Origin: Enterococcus rivorum
GTDB taxonomy: Bacteria; Bacillota; Bacilli; Lactobacillales; Enterococcaceae
Length of the DNA stretch: 64,000 bases
Direction: 5' to 3'
Assembly (NCBI RefSeq): GCF_001742285.1
Contig: NZ_MIEK01000081.1
Coordinates: 51,871-115,870, forward strand
Under the pieces are notes generated by a model. That model did no database searches, was not told the DNA's origin, and saw only the letters and a program-made list of their open reading frames with translations. Shown in pieces: positions 18,457 through 27,238 of the stretch; the first letter of the stretch is position 1; each line of letters opens with the position of its first letter. Made by a program: the position numbers and the translations under genes.

Positions 18457-19242
18457 TTATTTAGCGGCTGTCATTACCCAAGTTACTTCACCTGTGTAGT
18501 TTCCTTCGAAGATAGATTTTTCTTTACCTACAGTTAAGCTCACTGATTTAGTAGAATTAAGATCTCCTGCTGCGTTCAGTTTACCAAAATGGATGTATGT
18601 TTGCCCTTGTCCTTTGTCTTTATCTGCTCCATTGTTGTCTACAATTGTAGTAGCTTCATCTTCGGTTACTACTGCCTTCGCAACAACCGCACTCGCTGGT
18701 AACGCAATTTCCTCAGCTACGTTTGTTTTACGTCCGATGTTACGATACAACAATGTTGACCCATCTAATTTACGATCAACTGTTTCAGACCCTTCTTTTA
18801 CTTTAACTGTCATTGGTTTAGTAATTTGAGCTGTTAATGTATAGTTATGGTTTAACGTACTACGAACATCTTTGATTGCAACGTTGTTAGCCATAATTCC
18901 TTTAGGTTCAGTATAGTTTTTCGCCCAGAACACACGGTCATTTCCGTCTGTTACGATTGCATTTTTCCCAAAGCTTAAAGGTGTTACATCTTGAATCCCA
19001 AAAACAACTGGTTTCAATGGACGTGTAATCGTACCAGAGATAATTTCTGTATCTAAGCTACCATTTGAATCTGTTAAAGTAGGTCTCGTTGTATCTGTAT
19101 CGTCCGCTGTATTTCTAGTGAATTGGATGTCCATATCACCTTTAAAAGTGGTATCATCCGCTTTCGTAATACTTGGAACAGCTATCGCTACCCCTACAGT
19201 TGCCAGCAAAGCAACGCTACATAATTTGTGTGTGAATTTCAT
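18457..19242 (-). CDS. WxL domain surface protein
   Basis: A 261-residue secreted protein with a signal peptide (about 1-28, cleavage near TKA) and a WxL cell-wall-binding domain filling the rest. The C-terminal motif is YTGEVTWVMTAAK, with the usual W and a Met in the Leu position. The first W is replaced by Tyr (YTLTAQI). The size is normal for single-domain WxL proteins, which bind peptidoglycan non-covalently. It sits in a WxL/WxIP operon, 30 bases after the second WxL gene. The ATG has the site GGAGG. Confidence 0.92.
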   Translation of the reverse strand: MKFTHKLCSVALLATVGVAIAVPSITKADDTTFKGDMDIQFTRNTADDTDTTRPTLTDSNGSLDTEIISGTITRPLKPVVFGIQDVTPLSFGKNAIVTDGNDRVFWAKNYTEPKGIMANNVAIKDVRSTLNHNYTLTAQITKPMTVKVKEGSETVDRKLDGSTLLYRNIGRKTNVAEEIALPASAVVAKAVVTEDEATTIVDNNGADKDKGQGQTYIHFGKLNAAGDLNSTKSVSLTVGKEKSIFEGNYTGEVTWVMTAAK

Positions 19243-19271
19243 TTGTGTTTCCTCCTATTTTTTTGTTTTAT

Positions 19272-20072
19272 TTATGGCAACTCGGAAATAATCCAAGTTA
19301 ACACCGTTTTGTATGTTCCTGCTTCCTTCTTGGTTCCGCTAGGAATTGTTAGCCGTACGGCCTGATTCATGAAGACTGCTTGATTATTGTTAGTCGCATC
19401 TATTATCGCTTTTCCTTGTTCATCTAAGCGAGGTTTAACAGTTGACGTTGCGTCTTCGTAATCCATAGAGGCTCCAAAAGAAACACTCCATGTTCCACCA
19501 CCCGTACCTTTGTCTGCCTTCGCTAAGGTGTACGTCTCTCCTATGTTACTCAACCGAATTACTTCTTTGGAAACATCTGGTGGTTGACTCGTCCCATTTC
19601 TAGTATTCACCCAGGAGTTATCAAATGAAAGAACCGCCCCATCAAGCTGGCTATCTGCTTTCTTTTGATTCGTAAACTGTGTTTCTTGACGAACCTGTAA
19701 GCTCCAGCCTGTTTGCTTTTCTCGATAATCCGAAACTTGAATAAATTGACCTCTGCAAGCTAGCATTTCTTTGAAGACTAACGCATCAGAAGCGTAACTT
19801 ACCTCATCTGTAGCAATTTTATTTCGACTGAATGAAAGGCTCGGTACAAAATCAATCCGTAACGGTCCAGTCGAGTGACCATACTCGCCATCAAGCTTCA
19901 AATCACTTTTGGGATTTTCTGGGTCGACTATACCGTAATTGGGATCAATGAGACCTTGAAATGAAATTCCCATCTCGCCTGCTTCTTTAGTCTCTGCATA
20001 AACAGAAGAAGATACCCCCATTAGTCCAGTCGTTAAAAGTACTAGGGAAAGAATCCAATGATTTTTTTTCAT
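19272..20072 (-). CDS. WxL domain surface protein
   Basis: A 266-residue secreted WxL protein. Signal peptide about 1-26 (VYA). The first motif GWSLQVRQ is intact. The second reads TVLTWIISELP, with Ile in place of Leu and the terminal Pro kept. Residues 30-70 form a Pro/Asp/Gly-rich N-terminal strip (GLIDPNYGIVDPENPKSD). I chose ATG 20072, which has AGGAG 10 bases upstream; longer frames overlap the LPXTG gene. It lies four bases after that gene, so the two are probably co-translated. Confidence 0.9.
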   Translation of the reverse strand: MKKNHWILSLVLLTTGLMGVSSSVYAETKEAGEMGISFQGLIDPNYGIVDPENPKSDLKLDGEYGHSTGPLRIDFVPSLSFSRNKIATDEVSYASDALVFKEMLACRGQFIQVSDYREKQTGWSLQVRQETQFTNQKKADSQLDGAVLSFDNSWVNTRNGTSQPPDVSKEVIRLSNIGETYTLAKADKGTGGGTWSVSFGASMDYEDATSTVKPRLDEQGKAIIDATNNNQAVFMNQAVRLTIPSGTKKEAGTYKTVLTWIISELP

Positions 20073-20076
20073 CTCA

Positions 20077-20421
20077 TCACGGCTCCTTTCTTTCATTTCG
20101 ATACCCTCGTTTCCAGAAATAGAGGCCTCCGACAACTAAAACCAGCATAAGCCCGCCTATCACTAGCCCGTTTCCAACAAGTTCACCAGTAGAAGGGAGT
20201 TTCCCTTTCGGTTTTTTTACAGCCGAAGTAGACGTACCAGTAGAAGTAGAAGTTTTCGGTTCTTTAGTTGACTCTGAAGTTGCGTTGTCATACAAGACAA
20301 TTTCTCCATTGGTCGGAACTTCTGCTCCATATTCAGCATGAACAATGCCATTAGATAGCGTTAAACCCAGAAAGAAAAGAAGGAAGGTAAATAATATGCG
20401 TTGTACATTGAGTTTTTTCAT
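20077..20421 (-). CDS. Small LPXTG-anchored surface protein
   Basis: A 114-residue protein consisting of a signal peptide (about 1-30), a short Thr/Ser/Lys linker and a sortase signal: LPSTGE, then a hydrophobic helix and the tail KRGYRNERKEP. After processing only about 50 residues would remain, covalently joined to the wall. Small LPXTG proteins of this kind recur in WxL operons and may tether the WxL complex. ATG 20421 has a GGAAGG-type site 8-10 bases upstream. Confidence 0.88.
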   Translation of the reverse strand: MKKLNVQRILFTFLLFFLGLTLSNGIVHAEYGAEVPTNGEIVLYDNATSESTKEPKTSTSTGTSTSAVKKPKGKLPSTGELVGNGLVIGGLMLVLVVGGLYFWKRGYRNERKEP

Positions 20422-20437
20422 TTGTTTTTCCTTCCTT

Positions 20438-23400
20438 CTACTTTGCATTTTCTAAAGTAATCGTTATTTTACCTTGATATTTCCCAAGAGCTTTAACCGC
20501 ACCTGGTGCTAAATCCAACATAAAGCCGTCCCCTTTGGACCAGCGTTCTTTCGTCACATCGTAAAGTCCTGATACAGTATTCAAATGACTGAAGATAGTG
20601 GTATTTTCATCGGTTAGAGTCAAGACCTCTTCTTGGTATTGGTACTTAATAGCTTCTGGCATCTTCACTTGCTTATCTTCTAAGCTTGTCAAAGGTTGAT
20701 TCACTTTAGCTTTCAGATTCCACTTAACTTTCTCAGCCCGTGTATCTGAAACAACTAACGATTTGCCTATAATTTTTGGTGCTTTGTATCGGACTGCGTT
20801 AATCGTTGCCTGTTTCATTTCAAAATCCAAAACAGTTGGTGCCGAAAGCAGTTTTAAAGTTCCATTAAATTGATACATCACCTTGTTTTCACCAACTGCA
20901 ATTGTGATTGTTTCGTTTTCTGGATTTTGTGCTAAATCATAGTTATTATCTTTGAGTTTCTTTAAAATCGTTGCCACTCCACTTATTTGGCTGACATCCA
21001 CACTAGTCCCAATCTCTCTGACATCGGTATATGCTGTCTCAAGTGAAGTTCCCTTTTCATCGACAAACTCAACCGTTAACTTTGCACTTAAATAAATTTG
21101 AATCTTCTTCGTCTTAACCACAGATCCTTTTTTCGCTTGAAGCGTCGCTGTATAACTCTTGAGAGGATCTGGATTGTTTGTTAAAGTCGTTTCTCTAACT
21201 GATAATTCAATGCCATCATTTAACCCAGTTGCAATGTCCCAAGTAACCGAATTTGATTTCTTCAAGATGAAAGCGTCTAATTTCTGCTTATCTAGACCTG
21301 CCACTTCTGTTTTAGATAAAGAAAAATCATTGGCTTCAAGAACCAATCCCGTAGTTGGTGGTGTCTCTTCCGTTACAAGTACCGGAACTTCCATAACAAC
21401 AGTCTGTGTCGGTTCATTTTGGTCGGTCATGCGAACTTTAATAAGTTGAAGACCTGCTTTAGAGGTATCCACAGGATTTTTCGAATCTTCGTACTCAAAC
21501 TTCGCCTTATGTCCAGGTAGAACGACAGGATCTTTAATTAAAGACTCCGCAGTTTTATTCCAGGTACTACCTTTTTTAACTACTTGTCCAATTGGTTTAC
21601 CGCCTAAATTATAAACGTTGATTACGACAGCTTGATCTTGCGATGGCAAGCCATCCATTGATGATTTAGGATTTTCATGTACTGCCACTAAATTCGTAGC
21701 ATACGTTTTAACTGAGCCTAGTTCCCCGTTCATCTCATTTGGCAAGACATTTCTTGGAATTGTCAGCTTTCCCGCTGCAGTTTTTTCATCATCTCCTACA
21801 AAAGGAAAACTTCCTTCCTCCCCATTTGGATATACTGCGTAAATTTTACCTGTAGCATCTTTTGTCGGAATTCGGCTTAAGCTATAATTCACATCAAATG
21901 AACCTTCTCTATCTCGATAGACATTAAAAATTTTCGGATTCAATTGTAAATTCATATAAGGCAATTCATTTCCTGCAAAAACCTCATAACCGGTTTTTAA
22001 TGCTTCATTGGGTTGGATATCCTTCCAAGGTGCTCCGAGTGCATATGCTGAATCTGTGTTCGTAATAATGACGTCTCCCTGATTATACTTTTTATTTTCT
22101 AGACCAGCTTTACTAAAGTCGTTCCCAAAATAATTATACCCATTAAACATCTTCATGGCGTGATAATCTCCTGCATAAAACTTCTGATAATCTGAAAGCC
22201 AATCACCTTTAGCATTTTTCAACCTAATACTAAAGCGCTTATTATCTGCATCTGTAGCTCCCTTTTTTTCCAGATAGAACCCGCCATTATTTTCCAAAGC
22301 ATAAATTGGCACATTATCAGTATAATAGTCTGTATCAACATTCTCTAACATAGCAAAACTCTTCACATCACTAGATAAGTTATACATGTCCAATCTGACG
22401 AAAAAATTTAAATTACGACTTAAACCTAAGTCGTAGACATATAACACTTGATTTTTACTGTCAAACAACAATTCTTTCAGCCGATTATTTTTTCGTAAGA
22501 AATATTTAGTGGTTATTTCCTTCTTGTCTTCATCTTTACGTCCCAGACCTCTATTTCGCCCCCAAATACCTAGTGGCAATTCTGCAGAATCATCAGGCTT
22601 GGAATATATGACTTGGTTATTAATACCGGGAATTGTTGTTACACGATAATTTCCATCCTTGTAAACGTAGCCTCTTCCAGCCTTATCTTCAACCCTAAAA
22701 CCTATATCACTCCATTTCCAAAGATCCATATCGTCATTCAAACCTCTTGTAAGGAAACCTATTTTAGAGCCATTCACTGGATTCGTAACAAATCCATCCT
22801 TAGCTCCTCCAGGAATATTTTCCCATCCTACTGCAGAATCTTTATCGAACACTATATCTGGTACAACTAAAACTTTGACTTTATGAATAAGTTTTTGCCC
22901 AGTAAAGTCAATTTCAATATCAGCTACACACTCACCTTGACTAGAAGATGTAACGTTAGAACTTCTAATTTTTGGATTTAATGGATTCCTGTTACTTAAT
23001 CTCCAAGCTTTCAAAGCCAACCGCTCTTGAATCAAATTTCGTATCTCGACAGTTGTTTTGCCTGTCAATTCACTGACTTTCAAAAATGGTAAGTTATAAC
23101 TCATCCCTGCCTTAGAGTCAACCTCAACAGTTTCACGAGTTGGATGAGCCCTTGTTGAGTTAAGACTGGCAACTGGTTCGGAAGTCGCTTTTTGTACAAC
23201 AATCTCTTTTTCCATAGTAGCAGTCTGTTGCTTATCTCCCTCGCCAACTGAAACAGCAAAAGTAGCCTGATAGGTTCCAACGGATTCTTCAATTGTCGTT
23301 TCAGAGATCGCTACTGGAACCTCTGCCCCAGTCTCTGTTTCCCACGCACTGATTTTAGCTCGTTTCTTTACTAGTTCTTTTAACTCTTCTGGTGCTTTGC

Positions 23401-24004
23401 CTGCTATCTCCTCTAAAGATAACGTGACTTTGTTCTCTACGGTACCTTCTGTTTGAAGAGCAACTCTCTCCTCTAGCAGTGTCGTGGTCGTTTCATCAAC
23501 AACAGTCACTGGAATCGGCACACGAATACTAGAATCACTGTTCGTTTCAGAAATTTCTACATAGACAACATAGAACCCCACTGTCCCAATTTTAGGTTTA
23601 ATAGGAGAACCATTTTCATCGACGTAATCAAAAGAGGCTTGCTGTTTAGTATTAGGAATTACCAGTTCTGAAAAAAGACGATCACGTTCAGCTACTTTTG
23701 CTAAATCAGGAAATGTAGCTTCTTTTGTTAAAATGAGTGGTTTAGCCTTGGCTTTCAAACCTTCAACATTTTCTACAAGCTCCAACGGTTCCAATGAACT
23801 CTTAGAGTTTTCATCCAATTTTTTGATTGATGCTGACTCTTGATCAGGCAGCGTGCCACGTCTATTTTTACTGCTAGACTGAAGAGTTTTTTCAGGCTTC
23901 GCTAGAATTTGGTTAGATCGAACATATAATGTTCCTATTAATAATCCCATTAATAAAAGTAACCCAACAATATAGTAACCCTTTTTCTTTTTTGGAATAC
24001 TCAA
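20438..24004 (-). CDS. Very large WxL-like surface protein
   Basis: This 1188-residue protein opens with a signal-anchor helix (about 9-27). Repeated 80-90-residue beta modules follow (about 95-390), then a large domain of about 300 residues (about 400-700, rich in Tyr/Asp/Asn), more beta modules, a MucBP-like strand region (about 995-1060) and a C-terminal WxL-type domain. The first WxL motif is intact (WNLKAKV, Trp1095). The second reads KITITLENAK and has lost Trp. The start is TTG 24004, supported by AAAGGAG 8 bases upstream. It heads the operon and is probably the adhesive or enzymatic partner of the small WxL proteins. No catalytic motif was recognised. Confidence 0.85.
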   Translation of the reverse strand: MSIPKKKKGYYIVGLLLLMGLLIGTLYVRSNQILAKPEKTLQSSSKNRRGTLPDQESASIKKLDENSKSSLEPLELVENVEGLKAKAKPLILTKEATFPDLAKVAERDRLFSELVIPNTKQQASFDYVDENGSPIKPKIGTVGFYVVYVEISETNSDSSIRVPIPVTVVDETTTTLLEERVALQTEGTVENKVTLSLEEIAGKAPEELKELVKKRAKISAWETETGAEVPVAISETTIEESVGTYQATFAVSVGEGDKQQTATMEKEIVVQKATSEPVASLNSTRAHPTRETVEVDSKAGMSYNLPFLKVSELTGKTTVEIRNLIQERLALKAWRLSNRNPLNPKIRSSNVTSSSQGECVADIEIDFTGQKLIHKVKVLVVPDIVFDKDSAVGWENIPGGAKDGFVTNPVNGSKIGFLTRGLNDDMDLWKWSDIGFRVEDKAGRGYVYKDGNYRVTTIPGINNQVIYSKPDDSAELPLGIWGRNRGLGRKDEDKKEITTKYFLRKNNRLKELLFDSKNQVLYVYDLGLSRNLNFFVRLDMYNLSSDVKSFAMLENVDTDYYTDNVPIYALENNGGFYLEKKGATDADNKRFSIRLKNAKGDWLSDYQKFYAGDYHAMKMFNGYNYFGNDFSKAGLENKKYNQGDVIITNTDSAYALGAPWKDIQPNEALKTGYEVFAGNELPYMNLQLNPKIFNVYRDREGSFDVNYSLSRIPTKDATGKIYAVYPNGEEGSFPFVGDDEKTAAGKLTIPRNVLPNEMNGELGSVKTYATNLVAVHENPKSSMDGLPSQDQAVVINVYNLGGKPIGQVVKKGSTWNKTAESLIKDPVVLPGHKAKFEYEDSKNPVDTSKAGLQLIKVRMTDQNEPTQTVVMEVPVLVTEETPPTTGLVLEANDFSLSKTEVAGLDKQKLDAFILKKSNSVTWDIATGLNDGIELSVRETTLTNNPDPLKSYTATLQAKKGSVVKTKKIQIYLSAKLTVEFVDEKGTSLETAYTDVREIGTSVDVSQISGVATILKKLKDNNYDLAQNPENETITIAVGENKVMYQFNGTLKLLSAPTVLDFEMKQATINAVRYKAPKIIGKSLVVSDTRAEKVKWNLKAKVNQPLTSLEDKQVKMPEAIKYQYQEEVLTLTDENTTIFSHLNTVSGLYDVTKERWSKGDGFMLDLAPGAVKALGKYQGKITITLENAK

Positions 24005-24048
24005 CTTTTCTTCTCCTTTCTTCTCTTATTTTCAAATCAACTTCTTAT

Positions 24049-24074
24049 CTAAGCTCTCATCGCAACACCTCCTT
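24049..24074 (-). promoter_or_regulatory. Leader mini-ORF (Met-Arg-Ala-stop) with strong ribosome binding site
   Basis: Forty-five bases upstream of the TTG start of the large WxL-like gene, AAAGGAGGTG is followed by TTGCG and the mini-frame ATG AGA GCT TAG. The site is stronger than that of the main gene. It could be a translated leader that tunes initiation of the operon, or the remnant of an older start. Confidence 0.35.
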
Positions 24075-24394
24075 TGAGTTACTTGTCTTAAAGTTAGATC
24101 GAAAACAAGAATGTTTATGATAATATCGCTAGATAAAATACTGTATCGCCTTAAATCATTAAGACCATATCTTTCTGATCCTACTTTTAACTAAATACTT
24201 AACTTAATGTCATTCTTTCAAACCACAAGTTTCTGCAGTCTCCACTTAAAAAATGCTTATCATTTCACTAAGTGATCTTCATCCTAATCAAAAAGTTTCC
24301 TCTTTTCTTTAGTTGATTCAAGACTGCATTTCCTAAAATGGATTGGACTTCCCATAAAGATATTTCCCTCCCATATCATCCTGTAATGATGCAC

Positions 24395-24429
24395 AAAAAA
24401 GTGAAATTATTAATTACTTTCACTTTTTT
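24395..24429. terminator. Bidirectional terminator hairpin
   Basis: AAAAAAGTGAAA and TTTCACTTTTTT form perfect 12-base arms around an 11-base loop, giving a T run on either strand. No gene directly abuts it on either side. It may insulate the WxL operon promoter region. Confidence 0.65.
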
Positions 24430-25090
24430 ATCTATAGAAAACAACAAAAAAAATATTTCTAATTTCTAAAAATAATGTCACTATAATTACTAAAAAGCAA
24501 ATGTAACTTTCCAGTAAATAGCGGCAATATTGGGATAGAAAGTTAAAACTATGTAACACATAAGAAATTTTTCTACAGATGAGTTTAATTACCCTTAGCA
24601 AAATCGCAAAATTATTCCTCAGTGATTTTTCTCAGCTACTTTCCAACCTCGACCTTATCTTATCAAAAAAAAAATAGATAATCTATAGATAAATAAAGTT
24701 TTTTATTTCATTTTTTTACAGAAAAAAATTTATTTTACTAATATTTTTTCGGTATTTTATAAAAAAAAATTAGTAATATCAAACAGGGATTCATCTCTTG
24801 TTTTTTATTAAAACTCATTTATATTTCTTCCTAACCAAAATAGAGATAGAAGGATCAAGAACAATTTCCTGATTAAAAAAACGATAAAACCTCATTTTTT
24901 GTATGGGTATTCAATCTTTAGATAATTTTATTTCTTAACATAAAATAACACATTTTTAAACATACATATTGGATATAAATACCGAAATTATGTTATTTAT
25001 ACATTCCAATAAAATTAACGCAATCAATATAAAATGAAAATGGTATATTTAGTTTGTAATTCATATTTTTAACTTTTTTTTTTTATTAAA

Positions 25091-25131
25091 CAAAAAAAGC
25101 TATTTAAAGCCCTGAAAGACTCTAAATAACT
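25091..25131 (-). terminator. Terminator downstream of oleate hydratase
   Basis: On the minus strand AGTTATTTAGAG pairs with CTTTAAATAGCT, followed by seven T. It lies about 300 bases after the oleate hydratase stop codon, beyond the repeat remnant. Confidence 0.65.
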
Positions 25132-25189
25132 TCTCAAATGATTTCAATTTTTAACGAATCTGGAAAAATGGAACAAAAATTACGTAAGT

Positions 25190-25420
25190 TTTTTTCTACC
25201 CTCTCGAAACCCAAATAGACGGTGAGGAAGAAGTAGCACTTCGCTTAGATTTCATTGACTTCTAAGTATTACATACAATTAAACTAATTCACTGCAATCA
25301 TTCTATGGAGTAGCTAATGGAACAGAATAAGGCGTAACTGCAAGCGACATGTTACTCCGTCATCTGAATACTGATAAGGTTCTTCGGAGCTAGACACTTC
25401 TATCCCAACTTCTCTTCGCA
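25190..25420. repeat. Decayed intergenic repeat copy
   Basis: The segment CGAAACCCAAATAGACGGTG resembles CTAAATCCGAATAAACGGTA of the element at 31197-31366 and the flank of the hairpin at 10759. A second imperfect inverted repeat, GGAGTAGCT... with ...TGTTACTCC (25304-25358), lies beside it. The copy lacks clear terminal repeats. Confidence 0.4.
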
Positions 25421-25429
25421 TTTTAAATT

Positions 25430-27124
25430 TCACCTAAACATTGTTTTCCCAGCTTTTGCTAAAACCTTAGGATCGCGATTATAAGGCGTTACAGGGATGA
25501 TTTCTTTGTCAATTTCAAACAATGTATACACTGCAATTCTTGCTGCTCTGACCGAATATTCTTCAGTAAATACCATATCTTTTGGTATTTCTACAAATTG
25601 ACTAACCATGGCAAAATTCGTACTATTTGCAGGAACAACTTGTGGACGATCTGTCATTTTTCTAGGCTGAAATTGTGAATCAATATAAGGCATATAAACA
25701 GGAATGACGGTTACAATATCTTTTTTGATTTCTTCCCAATCCTCTTGCCAACCCATTTGGCAAATCCATTCGTAAAGAATTTCTTCCCCAGTGCAATCAC
25801 GCATTGGTTTTTTCACGTAATCACCGACTTTATCAGTGTAAATTCCGTAGCCCCAGAAAATAGTCGTATCAGCATCTTGGTTTTTAAAATGAGGTTGTGC
25901 TGCTACAACAGTGCTCATTAACCAGCTAGAATCCTTTAACGTCATCAAAGCTCCTGAACCAGGGATATTTCCAGAAAACGCTTCAATTCTCTTCAATAAT
26001 TTATCGCCACGACATGTCACTGTAAAACTTTCCCAATTGGTTTCTTTTTCATTCCCAAAGAATGGTTCTGGGTTTCCTAAGCCTTCTTTTTTCTTAGCAA
26101 TATTTCGCCATAAGCGAGCGGAGCGTGATTCTTCGGTTACTTCTGGGGCTGGTGTCTTCCAATCTCCTTCAGTAGAACAATCGGTCATCGTTCCATTCGT
26201 CATAATAACCACATCTTCTTCAGCCAGTTCAATCATTCCTCCATTGCCTAGCTTCAAAGCTGTGACTGTTATTTCTTCACCTGACGCAAACTCTAAATCA
26301 ACTACATCTTCATTTAAAGTGAAATCCACTCCATGTTTTTCTAAGAAAGTACGTAATGGTAAAATTAAACTATCATATTGGTTCAATGGTGTTCGTGTAA
26401 CACCTTCCAAAGTATCAATACGAGAAAATTCTAAAATCATACGATTCATATAACGACGTAATTCAAACAAGCTGCTCCATTTTTGGAAAGCAAAAGTTGT
26501 TTGCCACATATACCAGAAATTCGTTTCAAAGAAATGAGGACCGAACCATTCTTCGATTGTGAGGCCATCTAAATTTTCTTCCGCCGTTGACATCAGTTTA
26601 GTCATGGCCATGCGATCTTCGTTATCAAATCCCATTGTATGGGCATCTAGAATTTCTTGTGTGTTTGTCACCAAACGTGCTTGCGCATGTGTTGGATGAA
26701 GATGGTCAAAGTTTAAAATTTCTTCTGTTACACTATGATTTTCCCATTCCAATGAGGGAATGCTGTCAAAAAGTTCCCAGAAATTTTCATAGGTTTCTTC
26801 ATTTAACATCCGTCCACCACGAGCGACAAAACCTGTTTCATTAGAACCAATTCCATCATTACTACCACCAAGAATTGACATGCCTTCAATCACATGGATA
26901 TTTTTCCCATTAAAATTAGCATCTCGGATCAAATATGCAGCAGCTGCCATCGTAGCAATTCCGCCACCGATTAGGTAGACTTGTTTATCCCCATAATAGC
27001 GACTGCTAATTTCTTCTTCTACTTCCATTTCCTTAGTTACTTTTTTTTCTTCTTTTACTTTCTTAGTCAGGTAAGCCGCACCTAATGCACCTACAGCAAA
27101 TAAGCCAATGTTTCTCTTTTTCAT
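25430..27124 (-). CDS. ohyA: Oleate hydratase (FAD-dependent, myosin-cross-reactive antigen family)
   Basis: This 564-residue enzyme adds water to the cis-9 double bond of oleic and related unsaturated fatty acids to give 10-hydroxy acids, detoxifying host fatty acids. FAD-binding signatures are visible: VYLIGGGIATMAAAAYL at about 50-66 and the RGGRMLNEETYENFWEL catalytic loop. The first 40 residues add a hydrophobic segment (NIGLFAVGALGAAYL) and a charged linker that most oleate hydratases lack, suggesting membrane association. ATG 27124 has the site GGAGGG. It is preceded by a TetR gene and a palindromic operator. Confidence 0.95.
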   Translation of the reverse strand: MKKRNIGLFAVGALGAAYLTKKVKEEKKVTKEMEVEEEISSRYYGDKQVYLIGGGIATMAAAAYLIRDANFNGKNIHVIEGMSILGGSNDGIGSNETGFVARGGRMLNEETYENFWELFDSIPSLEWENHSVTEEILNFDHLHPTHAQARLVTNTQEILDAHTMGFDNEDRMAMTKLMSTAEENLDGLTIEEWFGPHFFETNFWYMWQTTFAFQKWSSLFELRRYMNRMILEFSRIDTLEGVTRTPLNQYDSLILPLRTFLEKHGVDFTLNEDVVDLEFASGEEITVTALKLGNGGMIELAEEDVVIMTNGTMTDCSTEGDWKTPAPEVTEESRSARLWRNIAKKKEGLGNPEPFFGNEKETNWESFTVTCRGDKLLKRIEAFSGNIPGSGALMTLKDSSWLMSTVVAAQPHFKNQDADTTIFWGYGIYTDKVGDYVKKPMRDCTGEEILYEWICQMGWQEDWEEIKKDIVTVIPVYMPYIDSQFQPRKMTDRPQVVPANSTNFAMVSQFVEIPKDMVFTEEYSVRAARIAVYTLFEIDKEIIPVTPYNRDPKVLAKAGKTMFR

Positions 27125-27196
27125 GAGAATCCCTCCGATTCATTTTCTGAACTTAGAGTACAACGATTCCCGGTAAAAGTCTTCTGTTAGCACTTT

Positions 27197-27223
27197 CAAA
27201 CTGTCGCCTTTTTAGACAGTTTG
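27197..27223. promoter_or_regulatory. Operator candidate between tetR and ohyA
   Basis: Perfect 9-base arms CAAACTGTC and GACAGTTTG lie 9 bases apart, 73 bases upstream of the ohyA start. On the minus strand the arm overlaps TTGAAA, a plausible -35 box. The length and symmetry fit a TetR dimer site, and no T run follows, so a terminator is unlikely. Confidence 0.55.
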
Positions 27224-27238
27224 CTCAATGTGTCACAA

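Larger units (their letters stand above)
24005..25429. other. 1.4-kb AT-rich gap with several hairpins
   Basis: I see no protein gene here. From left to right it holds the leader of the WxL operon, a bidirectional terminator (24395-24429), a long A/T stretch with a stem-loop (24735-24777: TTACTAAT/ATTAGTAA with A/T-rich inner arms), the terminator of the oleate hydratase transcript (25091-25131) and a decayed repeat (25190-25420). A silent remnant or an untranslated RNA is possible. Confidence 0.5.

Noticed and set aside
21159..21449. A 96-codon plus-strand frame inside the large WxL-like gene
   Set aside because: It is antisense to the repeat region, has no ribosome site and is low-complexity in composition.
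25911..26453. A 180-codon plus-strand frame inside the oleate hydratase gene
   Set aside because: It lies wholly antisense to a well-conserved gene, has no ribosome site and shows no domain. It is a shadow of the codon usage.
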